From positions 1,550,001 through 1,614,000 of the forward strand of contig OZ255841.1 of assembly GCA_965277835.1 (NCBI GenBank): a DNA stretch of 64,000 nucleotides, in the 5' to 3' direction. Shown here piece by piece: positions 16,567 through 25,661 of the stretch. Position numbers and translations under genes: made by a program. This DNA comes from Arcticimaribacter sp965277835. GTDB taxonomy: Bacteria; Bacteroidota; Bacteroidia; Flavobacteriales; Flavobacteriaceae. The notes beneath the pieces were generated by a model. The model had not been told where the DNA came from and searched no databases. It saw only the letters and a program-made list of their open reading frames with translations. How positions within the stretch are numbered: position 1 is the first letter of the stretch; each line of letters starts with the position of its first letter.

Positions 16567-17462
16567 TTTAAAATTTTTCTTTTCATCCCTAAAAGGAACC
16601 CTTTAAAATAAGCATTCATGAATACTATATTTCTATACCTAATACTCAATAAAATTGCATTAGAAAAAAGTCCTAATAATAAAGCTAGTAAATCGATTCC
16701 TAAAAAACTATAATTTCCACTTTTCTTAAATATCATTAAAACCTCTACTACATCTTTCTCTGTTCTTCTAAACAATGATTCTCTATTTTGTAATGCATGA
16801 TTATGATACAGTCTTGCAGATGGAATTAAAAACATTCCCTTAGGAAATTTTCGGTTAAATCGAACTGAATACTCCTTATCTTCATAAGCATGAAAAAGAT
16901 TCTTAGTATCAAAAGAAATTTTCTCAAAAACTTCTTTTCGCCAAGAAGATAATCCACCACTCAAAGTATTTAAAGCAAGAGGCTTATAACTCATCTTATT
17001 TAAAGAAGATATAACCCGCTGCCTATTATCTTTATATAGTCCTATATGTGTAATTCTGAAAATTAATTGTTTAAATCGACTTTCTGCTGGTGCATTTAAT
17101 ATAACTCCATTTGCTCCTTTAATAGAAGGGTATTCGATAAATGCGTTTTCAATAGCTTCAATATAATTTTCTTCTAAAACAATATCATCATCAAAAAAAG
17201 AAATAATATCACATTGATTATAAACTAACGACGCTGCTTTTGCTTGAACTAAACCTTTAATAGATTCATCGTGAATATATGCTAGAGATACTTTAAGTTT
17301 ATTTGCCATATGAAGTACCTCTGCTTCAATCACATTATTAGGATGACTTTGGTCAATCACAACTAACTGATCAGGTAATCTTGATTGCCCCCATAGAGAC
17401 GCAAGAAAAGTTCTCAATTCTTCGGGTCTATTCTTGGTAGGAACAATAACAGAGCAGGTCAT
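16563..17462 (-). CDS. glycosyltransferase family 2
   Basis: 299 aa GT-A enzyme: SVIVPTKNRPEELRTFLASL, the metal-binding DDD (FFDDDIVLEENYI, near 92) and a C-terminal hydrophobic segment (about 252-275) that anchors it at the membrane. Donor and acceptor unknown. Tightly packed between the 501-aa gene (2 nt) and the dehydrogenase gene (4-bp overlap). Confidence 0.88.
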   Translation of the reverse strand: MTCSVIVPTKNRPEELRTFLASLWGQSRLPDQLVVIDQSHPNNVIEAEVLHMANKLKVSLAYIHDESIKGLVQAKAASLVYNQCDIISFFDDDIVLEENYIEAIENAFIEYPSIKGANGVILNAPAESRFKQLIFRITHIGLYKDNRQRVISSLNKMSYKPLALNTLSGGLSSWRKEVFEKISFDTKNLFHAYEDKEYSVRFNRKFPKGMFLIPSARLYHNHALQNRESLFRRTEKDVVEVLMIFKKSGNYSFLGIDLLALLLGLFSNAILLSIRYRNIVFMNAYFKGFLLGMKRKILK

Positions 17463-17464
17463 TA

Positions 17465-18970
17465 CTATTTTTTTTGTTTTAATTGTAAAGCTTCATCTAA
17501 GTTTAATGGAGAAAAAAAAGTTTTAATTTGTTTTACTAATTCCTTTTGATTTTCAAATTGTATTTCTGATGACTTTGACAAAATATTTGGAATGTCTTCT
17601 GCTTTACTTATATCATCTTTTATTTTTTTGAACTTATAAAGAGGGTCTATCGAAATTTCATTTTTCTGACCATAATAAATAGGAATTAGACCGTATTGAA
17701 TAGCTTTTATTATGGTTGTAGAGCCTCTGTAAATTGCAAATTTTGCGCGGCTAAAATCAGCTTCAAGCAACTCCTTTGAAATAATTAAATTCTTCCTCGT
17801 TTTCTTTAATTGAGGCCTCTTTTTGAATACTTTCTCTAAAGAAAGAATCGGATGGAGTCGAAAAATAAGCTCTAATTTAGGGTAAGAGTCTGCGAGTTGC
17901 ATTGCTAAGTCAATTAGAGGGAGGCATTCTATTAAATGTCCTTCTGGTAAAAATAAAAAAACGTTTGCTTGCTCTGATTTTATTTTTGTTAGGTCTCTTT
18001 CGGTTAAATCAACTCTATTGGTGCCAAACAAGCGTAACTTTTCAGGAGAAAGAAAGTTAGATTTTATTAACTTTTTTTGTGCATCTTCTCCAGAACATAA
18101 AACATAATCAGGAAGATAGTTCGCTCCATAATTTCCTTTAATTGCATGTTGTTTCTTAAATATAAGAGCGTGTTGATAACCAATACATTGAATTAATGGA
18201 TTGGCTTTTCGAGAAAATGAGTACATTAACTTCTCCCAAGGATGTCCTTCGAAAGTTGTAAATAAATAATTTGCTCTAATTTGCTTAATAATTGCTTGGG
18301 TTTGATATGCGAAACGAAGATTAGAATGTGAAGCAGAGGATATTGACTCAATCGCTGCTTGATATTTAATTTTCTTTTCAAAATTAGAATGTACCTTTTC
18401 TCTTAATAATCGAATCATTTCTTTAATTAATTGAAATCGAATACGAATTTCATTATTAATGGAACTATATTTTGGTAAAACTATTCTCTCTATAGGTTCA
18501 TTCTTCCAAGCTTTTTGGTAGTAGTTTACACTTCTACTCGAATGGTTTATATAGACCAAAGCTGAGGATTTATATAATTCTTTCCACTTATGAGGAAGAT
18601 TAAAGAAATAAAAATCTTGTGAATTGTTGAGAGACCCTTCATTCAGCAAATGTGTTACAAAAATAGAATCGACTTTATCCGAAGGAATAATCATTTTCTC
18701 ATTAAGAATATGTCTTCGATAAAATGCTAATAAAAGTTTTGCGCTACTTATTAAAACATAAATAAACATTTTTTTAACTAGTGTTAGCTTAAAAATAGTT
18801 AAACTTTGCTTTTTGAAAAGTGAAGTATATAATTGAAGAAAAATTGGATGTTCACGAATTACATTTAACCATCCATTAGACATTCTAGCAGGTGAAGATG
18901 AATTTTTTTTAAGCAATGCGTCACAAACACTACACAATTGATCATATTCTGTTTCGGTAATAGTTTTCAT
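17465..18970 (-). CDS. surface-carbohydrate biosynthesis protein, probable GT-B-like transferase
   Basis: 501 aa. Not confidently assigned. The middle and C-terminal parts resemble capsule/surface-carbohydrate transferases of GT-B fold: CIGYQHALIF, PDYVLCSGEDAQKKL, LRLFGTNR, IFRLHPIL, and AKFAIYRGSTTIIKAIQYGLIPIYYG, the last being a typical nucleotide-sugar binding end. The N-terminal 130 residues include a hydrophobic stretch (about 66-84) that may be membrane-associated. Co-transcribed with the KdsB-like gene (3 nt apart), so Kdo or a related sugar could be its donor; that is inference. Confidence 0.65.
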   Translation of the reverse strand: MKTITETEYDQLCSVCDALLKKNSSSPARMSNGWLNVIREHPIFLQLYTSLFKKQSLTIFKLTLVKKMFIYVLISSAKLLLAFYRRHILNEKMIIPSDKVDSIFVTHLLNEGSLNNSQDFYFFNLPHKWKELYKSSALVYINHSSRSVNYYQKAWKNEPIERIVLPKYSSINNEIRIRFQLIKEMIRLLREKVHSNFEKKIKYQAAIESISSASHSNLRFAYQTQAIIKQIRANYLFTTFEGHPWEKLMYSFSRKANPLIQCIGYQHALIFKKQHAIKGNYGANYLPDYVLCSGEDAQKKLIKSNFLSPEKLRLFGTNRVDLTERDLTKIKSEQANVFLFLPEGHLIECLPLIDLAMQLADSYPKLELIFRLHPILSLEKVFKKRPQLKKTRKNLIISKELLEADFSRAKFAIYRGSTTIIKAIQYGLIPIYYGQKNEISIDPLYKFKKIKDDISKAEDIPNILSKSSEIQFENQKELVKQIKTFFSPLNLDEALQLKQKK

Positions 18971-18973
18971 AAA

Positions 18974-19741
18974 TTATCTAAAATTCAAAACAGCATCTAA
19001 TAATTGTTGTTGCTCTAAATGAGCATCAATATATTGTAAAACTTGATTTACTTCACTTGGTTCATTAATAGACGGTTGGCTTGATTCAAACGGAATTGAT
19101 TGAAGAGCAAAACCATTTTCAATAATTCGCATTTGTTCTATCTGCTCAAATGTTTCTATAGCTGATGGTTTCATCTGTGTTAGCTGCATTAAAAACTCTT
19201 TTTTATATGCAATAACTCCTAAAGCCTTTCGAATATATCCTTTTTGGTTCTTAAACTCACTAACGCTAGGGCTTTTCCTAAAAAAATATAAAATTCTATC
19301 TTTATTCATTGCACATTTCACATAAGAATGTCTCATCAATTCTTCTTCAGATTCAATTGGTCCTGTAGCGTTCCATGCTGAAACCCCTTGGCTGTTTTCA
19401 ATTTTATCAATCATCAAATCTAAATGCCTTGGTAATAAAAGAGGTTCGTCTCCTTGTACCAAAACTACTTCTGTACAGTCTATATTTTGAACAGCTTCTG
19501 CTACTCGAGTAGTCCCATTAAGATGCAAATTACTTGTCATAATTACTCTTCCTCCAAAAGACTCAACAACCTTTCTTATTTCTTCATCACATGTTGCTAC
19601 AAATACTTCTTTTACTTTTTGAGATAATAAAACACGTCTTCTGACATGTTCTACCATAGGAATACCCTTTATATCAAGTAAAATTTTATTAGGGAAACGT
19701 GTTGATTTTAACCTTGCAGGGATAATAACTATTTGACTCAT
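18974..19741 (-). CDS. KdsB-like CMP-sugar synthetase (3-deoxy-manno-octulosonate cytidylyltransferase family)
   Basis: 255 aa. PARLKSTRFPNKILLDIKGIPM is the CTP-binding signature. VLVQGDEPLL holds the metal-binding Asp, and ETFEQIEQMRIIENG matches the KdsB C-terminal block. It activates Kdo or a related keto-sugar acid with CMP. Being inside a polysaccharide cluster it may serve that glycan rather than lipid A core synthesis; whether the genome has another kdsB cannot be seen here. Confidence 0.88.
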   Translation of the reverse strand: MSQIVIIPARLKSTRFPNKILLDIKGIPMVEHVRRRVLLSQKVKEVFVATCDEEIRKVVESFGGRVIMTSNLHLNGTTRVAEAVQNIDCTEVVLVQGDEPLLLPRHLDLMIDKIENSQGVSAWNATGPIESEEELMRHSYVKCAMNKDRILYFFRKSPSVSEFKNQKGYIRKALGVIAYKKEFLMQLTQMKPSAIETFEQIEQMRIIENGFALQSIPFESSQPSINEPSEVNQVLQYIDAHLEQQQLLDAVLNFR

Positions 19742-19877
19742 ATTGGCTTATAAAAAAATTAATGATTTATTAAATTTTAACTGTGCTTTTATTTATAAAT
19801 AATTTGATCCTACAAGATTTCATAAAGAAGTATAGAAAAATTTGTTTTATCCGAATCAAATTTTAATTGTCTTTTGT

Positions 19878-20777
19878 TTATTCATCTGCTGTTCTTTCAA
19901 TTTCTTTAATTAATGTTTTAAACATATTCTCACATGCAACTGAATTAGGATGAGCATCTCTCCAATTTATAGATTCTTTCCTATTCTCAAATAATGGGGT
20001 TTGATAAATTTTTAATTTCTTATACTTTCTATCAAAAAATTTAAACAATTTCCATTTTTGGATTTTATCTTTTGAATATTTAAAATTAAAAGGATAGTTA
20101 ACTAATACCAATACCTTCCCTTTTCTGCTATCTAAATCAGATAAAAATAAACCCATCTCTCTTAATCTATCATCGTCAGGATATAATATCATTTTACTTA
20201 TATGAGTCTTTGGAGCCGGAGTATGAAATAGATACATAAAAGCTTGATGAAGAATATCTTTCAAAATATAAATAACCTCAGTCTTGCGGATAAATTGAAT
20301 AATCTTTTGATTAACTGTTTTAGTATTTGTGTTTTGATTAGAATTTTGATTTTCAATTAATTTTGTTTCAATATCATGAATCTTGATTGAGAATATATAT
20401 GTGTGATTTGGGTGGTCTGGAATTTTAGGCCATATAGAATAATTATCTTGGATAGAAATACCTGGTCCAGCTAAATTAATTAACTCATAATTATTTGCTT
20501 TAGTCCATTTTTCAAAATGTCTTATATATCCATAGTCTTCTAAATAGTCGGTATATAGAAAAGAATCTCCTATTAAAATCAATTTTGGGTTAACAGAGTC
20601 TCTAAAACTTAAATTAACAATGTGCTCCTCTAGTTTAGTCTCTAAAACTTCTTTAGGATGTATTTTGTTTTCAGGATAAAATTCTACATCATTAAAAAAC
20701 TTTAACATAAATGCTAATTCAATGCTGAAAAACATGAAACATGAAATTACGAAAAACTTAAAAAGCTTATTTTTCAT
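19878..20777 (-). CDS. SGNH-hydrolase-like membrane-anchored protein, partner of the MBOAT acyltransferase
   Basis: 299 aa from ATG 20777 (MKNKLFKFFVISCFMFF, signal anchor). Block I ILIGDSFLYTDYL carries the nucleophile Ser, and DAHPNS (near 275) the Asp/His pair. Pairs of MBOAT plus SGNH/AlgX/DltD-like proteins O-acylate exported polysaccharides. A longer frame starts at 20828, but TAATG at 20779-20775 couples this start to the end of the MBOAT gene, so 20777 is preferred. Confidence 0.75.
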   Translation of the reverse strand: MKNKLFKFFVISCFMFFSIELAFMLKFFNDVEFYPENKIHPKEVLETKLEEHIVNLSFRDSVNPKLILIGDSFLYTDYLEDYGYIRHFEKWTKANNYELINLAGPGISIQDNYSIWPKIPDHPNHTYIFSIKIHDIETKLIENQNSNQNTNTKTVNQKIIQFIRKTEVIYILKDILHQAFMYLFHTPAPKTHISKMILYPDDDRLREMGLFLSDLDSRKGKVLVLVNYPFNFKYSKDKIQKWKLFKFFDRKYKKLKIYQTPLFENRKESINWRDAHPNSVACENMFKTLIKEIERTADE

Positions 20778-22174
20778 TAAAACTGAAAATAAATAAAGTT
20801 TCGCGGGCTTGCTGAAAAATGAACCCAAATAAATATAATCATGAATAAAATTGCCATTTGTTTTTGGGAAAATGAAAAATTATAAAACAATTCTTGAGGT
20901 TTTTTTCTAAAACAAAAATCGAAAAACAATAATATAATAATATAAAATATCCCTTTGATAGGCACTATAGGGATAGTGAAATTAGAAAACATAGTAGCTA
21001 AATATTGAAATGAATCAAAAATTGTTGGGCTTCTAAAAAAAACCCAAGCAAATGTAACCGCTATAAAGGTAAAAGTTCCACTGATATAATTGTTTTTAAA
21101 TTTACTGTTTAATGAACTCTTTGTTATATATAGAGTAATTAAATAAATCATAGAATGTGCTAAGCCCCAAAACACAAAAGTCCAATTCGCTCCATGCCAA
21201 AGTCCACTAAGCAAAAAGACAATGAAAATATTTCTGATTCTTTTAAATTCAGATTCTTTTGAACCTCCTAATGCTAAATATACATAATCCCTAAACCATG
21301 AAGAGAGAGAAATATGCCATTTTCGCCAAAAGTCAGTAATGTTTTTTGCGAAATATGGAAAATTAAAATTAGTCATAAATGAAAATCCAAAAAGTTTTGC
21401 AGTTCCAATAGCTATATCCGAATAACCACTAAAATCACAATAAATTTGAAAAGAAAAATAGAGTAGCCCTAACAATAAAGTGCCTCCACTAAAAGAAGAA
21501 TAATTTTCAAAAATATGATCGGTAAGAGGAGCTAACGAATCCGCTACTACTACTTTTTTAAATAAGCCCCATAAAATTAAATAAAGCCCTTGTATAATCA
21601 TTTTCTTATCAAATACCCGAACAGAGTTTAATTGAGGCAATAAGTTTTTTGCCCGTTCAATTGGGCCTGCTACAAGTTGAGGGAATAACGAAACAAAAGA
21701 CGCAAAATTAATGAACTTTTTTGATGGTTGTAATCGCCCATGATATATATCTAATGTATAAGATAGCGTTTGAAAAGTATAAAATGATATCCCTACAGGC
21801 AATATTATATTTAACGTTGTTCTTGACTTAACACTATAACCCAAAAACTCTATTGCAGAAACCCAAGATTCAATAAAAAAATTAAAATACTTAAAAACTG
21901 CTAACAAACCTAAATTAAAAATAATACTCGCCCCAACCAGTAATTTCCTTAAATTTTGCTTTTTAGTGCTCGAAAGGTTTAATCCTATAAAATAATCTAC
22001 TAATGTGCTCAAAAAGATTAAAACTAAAAAGCGTGGATCCCACCAAGAATAGAACACATATGAAGCTATTAGAAGTAATATGTTTTGAAAAATTGTTTTT
22101 TTAGATCCTAATAACCAATACAAGGTGAAAACAATTATTAAAAACACAAAGTATGTATAAGAATTAAATAACAT
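20777..22174 (-). CDS. MBOAT-family O-acyltransferase
   Basis: 465 aa polytopic membrane protein of the AlgI/DltB/PatA type: WWDPRFLVLIFLSTLVDYFIG, VGISFYTFQTLSYTLDIY, FPQLVAGPIERA, FWRKWHISLSSWFRDYVY and the catalytic His in LLSGLWHGANW (near 320-330). It moves acyl groups across the membrane to a periplasmic acceptor protein or glycan. First gene of the minus-strand polysaccharide unit; stop and next start overlap (TAATG). Confidence 0.93.
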   Translation of the reverse strand: MLFNSYTYFVFLIIVFTLYWLLGSKKTIFQNILLLIASYVFYSWWDPRFLVLIFLSTLVDYFIGLNLSSTKKQNLRKLLVGASIIFNLGLLAVFKYFNFFIESWVSAIEFLGYSVKSRTTLNIILPVGISFYTFQTLSYTLDIYHGRLQPSKKFINFASFVSLFPQLVAGPIERAKNLLPQLNSVRVFDKKMIIQGLYLILWGLFKKVVVADSLAPLTDHIFENYSSFSGGTLLLGLLYFSFQIYCDFSGYSDIAIGTAKLFGFSFMTNFNFPYFAKNITDFWRKWHISLSSWFRDYVYLALGGSKESEFKRIRNIFIVFLLSGLWHGANWTFVFWGLAHSMIYLITLYITKSSLNSKFKNNYISGTFTFIAVTFAWVFFRSPTIFDSFQYLATMFSNFTIPIVPIKGIFYIIILLFFDFCFRKKPQELFYNFSFSQKQMAILFMIIFIWVHFSASPRNFIYFQF

Positions 22175-22367
22175 AATTAAATTAAATTTGACTGTCTTAA
22201 TACAATTACTTCTACTGTCATTTTAAAAAACATTATATACTTCTGAAGTGTTTTTCAATTTATTATTGGCTCATAAACCTTATTTTCTTTACCAAAAAAA
22301 CCCATAATTTTCTATAATTAAACCCTTAAATGTTCTTTTTTGAGTAAAAAATATTGTCATAGCATTC
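22175..22367. other. 193-bp gap between MBOAT gene and lepA
   Basis: AT-rich spacer downstream of lepA and upstream of the MBOAT operon. A small ACTTC/GAAGT inverted repeat around 22242 is the only structure seen; no clear terminator or consensus promoter. Confidence 0.4.
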
Positions 22368-24164
22368 TTAATCATTAAGTTTAAGTACCGCCATAAATGC
22401 TTGTTGGGGAATTTCTACATTTCCTACTTGGCGCATTTTTTTCTTTCCCTTTTTTTGTTTTTCAAGAAGTTTACGTTTTCGCGAAATATCTCCTCCATAA
22501 CACTTAGCAGTTACATCCTTTCGTAAGGCTTTAATTGTTTCTCTTGAAATAATTTTCGCCCCAATTGCTGCCTGAATAGGTATGTCAAACTGTTGTCTTG
22601 GAATAAGTTGCCGTAATTTCTCGCACATTTTTTTTCCAATATTATATGCGTTATCCGTATGGATTAAAGCCGATAATGCATCTACTTGACTACCATTTAG
22701 CAAAATATCTACTTTAACTAATTTTGAAGAACGCATACCAATAGGCGAATAATCGAAAGAGGCGTATCCTTTTGATACTGTTTTTAAACGGTCATAAAAA
22801 TCGAAAACAATTTCTGCCAAAGGCATATCAAAAGTAAGTTCAACACGTTCTGAGGTTAAATATGTCTGATTTGTAATACTCCCGCGTTTTTCAATACATA
22901 ACGACATCACATTTCCAACAAAGTCCGCTTTTGTAATAATTGATGCCTTAATATAAGGCTCTTCTACACGGTCAAGAGCTGAGGGATCTGGTAAATCTGA
23001 AGGATTGTTAACTGGTAAAATTTCGTCCACATTTTTCTTTACAAAAGCATGGTATGATACGTTAGGCACTGTTGTAATTACAGTCATATTAAATTCTCTC
23101 TCTAACCGTTCTTGTATAATCTCTAAATGTAGCATCCCCAAGAACCCACAGCGAAAACCAAATCCAAGTGCGGCAGAACTTTCTGGCTGAAAGACTAACG
23201 ACGCATCGTTGAGCTGAAGCTTTTCCATAGACCCTCGAAGTTCTTCATAATCTTCCGTGTCAACAGGATAAATTCCTGCAAATACCATAGGCTTTACCTC
23301 TTCAAAACCATCAATTGCTATTTGTGTTGGGTTCTCTGGTGTTGTAATTGTATCTCCAACTTTTACCTCTTTGGCTTCTTTAATCCCTGTAATAAGATAG
23401 CCTACATCTCCTGCCTTAATTGTTTTTTTTGGTTCTTGTTTAAGTTTAAGCGTTCCTATTTCATCCACATTATAGGAACAATTAGTAGCCACAAATTTTA
23501 TTTTCTGCCCTTTAGAAATAGATCCGTTCATTACTCTAAAGTACGTTTCGATACCTCTAAACGGGTTGTATACAGAGTCGAAAATAAGTGCTTGCAAAGG
23601 AGCATCTGGGCTACCTTTTGGCGCAGGTATTCGGTCGATAATTGCTGTTAAAATATCTTTTACCCCAAAACCTGTCTTTCCAGAAGCTGGAATAACATCT
23701 TCTGGGTTGCATCCTAGTAAATCGACAATGTCATCGGTAACCTCTTCTGGGTTTGCCGAAGGAAGGTCTATTTTATTAAGTACAGGAATAATTTCCAAAT
23801 CATTCTCAAGTGCAAGGTAAAGGTTCGAAATCGTCTGTGCCTGAATACTTTGTGCAGCATCTACAATTAATAACGCACCTTCGCACGCAGCAATAGACCG
23901 AGAGACTTCGTATGAAAAATCTACGTGTCCTGGGGTATCAATTAAATTTAGTATATATGTTTCTCCCTGATATGTATATTCCATTTGAATCGCATGAGAC
24001 TTTATTGTAATTCCTCGTTCGCGTTCCAAATCCATATTATCCAAAAGCTGTTCCTGTTTTTCACGTTCAGTCACTGTCCCTGTACAATCCAATAAACGAT
24101 CGGCTAATGTACTTTTGCCATGATCGATATGTGCAATAATGCAAAAATTTCTGATGTACTTCAT
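22368..24164 (-). CDS. lepA: elongation factor 4 (LepA), ribosome-associated GTPase
   Basis: 598 aa, MKYIRNFCIIAHIDHGKSTLADRLL, with G1 AHIDHGKST, G2 RGITIKS, G3 DTPGH and G4 NKID, then EF-G-like domains and the LepA-specific C-terminus (RKRKLLEKQKKGKKKMRQVG). It acts on stalled or mistranslocated ribosomes and in 30S assembly. Length is standard. A -7 box lies 24 nt before the start. Confidence 0.98.
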   Translation of the reverse strand: MKYIRNFCIIAHIDHGKSTLADRLLDCTGTVTEREKQEQLLDNMDLERERGITIKSHAIQMEYTYQGETYILNLIDTPGHVDFSYEVSRSIAACEGALLIVDAAQSIQAQTISNLYLALENDLEIIPVLNKIDLPSANPEEVTDDIVDLLGCNPEDVIPASGKTGFGVKDILTAIIDRIPAPKGSPDAPLQALIFDSVYNPFRGIETYFRVMNGSISKGQKIKFVATNCSYNVDEIGTLKLKQEPKKTIKAGDVGYLITGIKEAKEVKVGDTITTPENPTQIAIDGFEEVKPMVFAGIYPVDTEDYEELRGSMEKLQLNDASLVFQPESSAALGFGFRCGFLGMLHLEIIQERLEREFNMTVITTVPNVSYHAFVKKNVDEILPVNNPSDLPDPSALDRVEEPYIKASIITKADFVGNVMSLCIEKRGSITNQTYLTSERVELTFDMPLAEIVFDFYDRLKTVSKGYASFDYSPIGMRSSKLVKVDILLNGSQVDALSALIHTDNAYNIGKKMCEKLRQLIPRQQFDIPIQAAIGAKIISRETIKALRKDVTAKCYGGDISRKRKLLEKQKKGKKKMRQVGNVEIPQQAFMAVLKLND

Positions 24165-24187
24165 AAAGCCTCTTTACGGATAAGTAG

Positions 24188-24195
24188 CAAAAATA
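24188..24195 (-). promoter_or_regulatory. -7 box of lepA
   Basis: TATTTTTG on the minus strand, ATG 24 nt downstream. No convincing -33 TTG at optimal spacing. Confidence 0.45.
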
Positions 24196-24264
24196 CTTAT
24201 TTTACAAGACACTATATTCTTGTTTTTATTAAATTTATATAGATATTCTAAATCATTCATAAAT

Positions 24265-24858
24265 ATGACGTTATCAATTACACATCAAGAACATTATTCC
24301 CGATCAGAACTCTTACTTCGTTCTTTATTTGGGAATATTTATATTCTCTTCCCACATGGGTTTTTACTTTTCTTTGTAGGTCTATGGGGTATTATTTTAA
24401 TGGTTGTTGCTTTTTTTGCTATTCTTTTCACAAAGAAATACCCCAAAAACATTTTTACTTATCAGGTTAATCTAATGCGTTGGAAACTCCGAGTAAATAA
24501 TCGCACTCTAAATTTGTCTGACGGTTACCCTGCTTTTGGACTAAGTGCTACTGATGAAGGGTATAGTACTTTTGAGGTGCCTTACCCAGAAAAAATTAAC
24601 AGAGGTTTGGTTATATTACGGTTCTTTTTTGGGTCAATATATGTAGGTATACCTCATGGTATTATATTACTTATAAGAACTATTATAGGCGTTCTTCTTA
24701 CTTTTTTATCTTGGTTTACTGTATTATTCACAAAAAAATATCCCGAAGGGTGGCATACTTTTATGGTGGAAACAATAAGGTGGCAATACCGTGTGGCTGT
24801 TTATCTGTTTTATATGTCCGATACTTACCCTCCTTTTTCGGGCAAAGATGGTGTTTAA
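24265..24858 (+). CDS. DUF4389 membrane protein
   Basis: 197 aa from ATG 24265 (MTLSITHQEHYSRSELLLR); a 15-codon longer frame is possible but unlikely. The protein is two tandem copies of one module (about 12-100 and 112-197): R-x-FG-x-IY-x-PHG, two membrane helices, LFTKKYP, a LMRW or TIRW helix, and L/MSD-x-YP-x-F. This is the DUF4389 architecture; function unknown. Divergent from lepA and followed by the esterase gene 21 nt later. Confidence 0.85.
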   Translation: MTLSITHQEHYSRSELLLRSLFGNIYILFPHGFLLFFVGLWGIILMVVAFFAILFTKKYPKNIFTYQVNLMRWKLRVNNRTLNLSDGYPAFGLSATDEGYSTFEVPYPEKINRGLVILRFFFGSIYVGIPHGIILLIRTIIGVLLTFLSWFTVLFTKKYPEGWHTFMVETIRWQYRVAVYLFYMSDTYPPFSGKDGV

Positions 24859-24879
24859 GCTTTATTTATAAATTAAAAA

Positions 24880-25653
24880 ATGAACGGTTTGTTAAACTCT
24901 TCTTTTTCTCTTTCTTTAATCGTGTTTCTTTTTTTTGGAAATATTACTAGTTCTTTTTCTCAAACATCCCTTTTTAGTTTTGAAAAATATACCAGTCCTA
25001 GTGGTGATACTCTAAATTATAGACAACTTATTTCTGATTATGACTCTACAAGTAAATATCCATTAGTAATATTTTTACATGGTTCGGGGGAACGAGGTAA
25101 TGACAATGAGGCTCAATTAAAATGGGGCGTAATGAACTTTGCTTCAGATAGAAATATGAAAACACATCGCCCTATTGTCATTGCCCCTCAATGCCCTAAA
25201 AATATGAGTTGGGGGAATTTTTCTTATAATGATATGTCCCTTAAACCTACCCCTAGTAAACCTATGGAACTTTTAATAGAGCTTATTAATAAAGCTATAA
25301 AAGAGCTACCCGTAGATACCAATAGAATATATATAACAGGGCTTTCTATGGGAGGGTTTGGTACATTTGATGCCGTTTCGCGACATCCAAATTTATTTGC
25401 TGCTGCTGTTCCTGTTTGCGGTGGTGGAGATACCTCAAAAGCATCTACAATTTCTCATATTCCTTTTTGGGTTTTTCATGGCGCTCTAGATAGTACTGTA
25501 AACACATCTCTTTCACAAAATATGGTTAACGCTTTAACTAATGCTGGGGCTAACCCTGGGTTTACTCAGTATCCTGAAGCGGGTCATTTTTCGTGGATTG
25601 CGGCTTATAGTGACGATATGATGATAGACTGGTTATTTAGACAACATAAATAA
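24880..25653 (+). CDS. secreted alpha/beta-hydrolase, prolyl-oligopeptidase/esterase type
   Basis: 257 aa with signal peptide (about 1-28). FLHGSGERGND is the oxyanion-hole region, GLSMGGFGTFDAV the nucleophile elbow (Ser near residue 158), ALDSTV the acid and AGHFSW the catalytic His. Similar proteins are annotated as phospholipase/carboxylesterase or dienelactone-hydrolase-like; some deacylate plant or algal glycans. It is 8 nt before a glycosidase lipoprotein gene, so a role in carbohydrate release is plausible. Confidence 0.85.
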   Translation: MNGLLNSSFSLSLIVFLFFGNITSSFSQTSLFSFEKYTSPSGDTLNYRQLISDYDSTSKYPLVIFLHGSGERGNDNEAQLKWGVMNFASDRNMKTHRPIVIAPQCPKNMSWGNFSYNDMSLKPTPSKPMELLIELINKAIKELPVDTNRIYITGLSMGGFGTFDAVSRHPNLFAAAVPVCGGGDTSKASTISHIPFWVFHGALDSTVNTSLSQNMVNALTNAGANPGFTQYPEAGHFSWIAAYSDDMMIDWLFRQHK

Positions 25654-25661
25654 ATTTTCTG

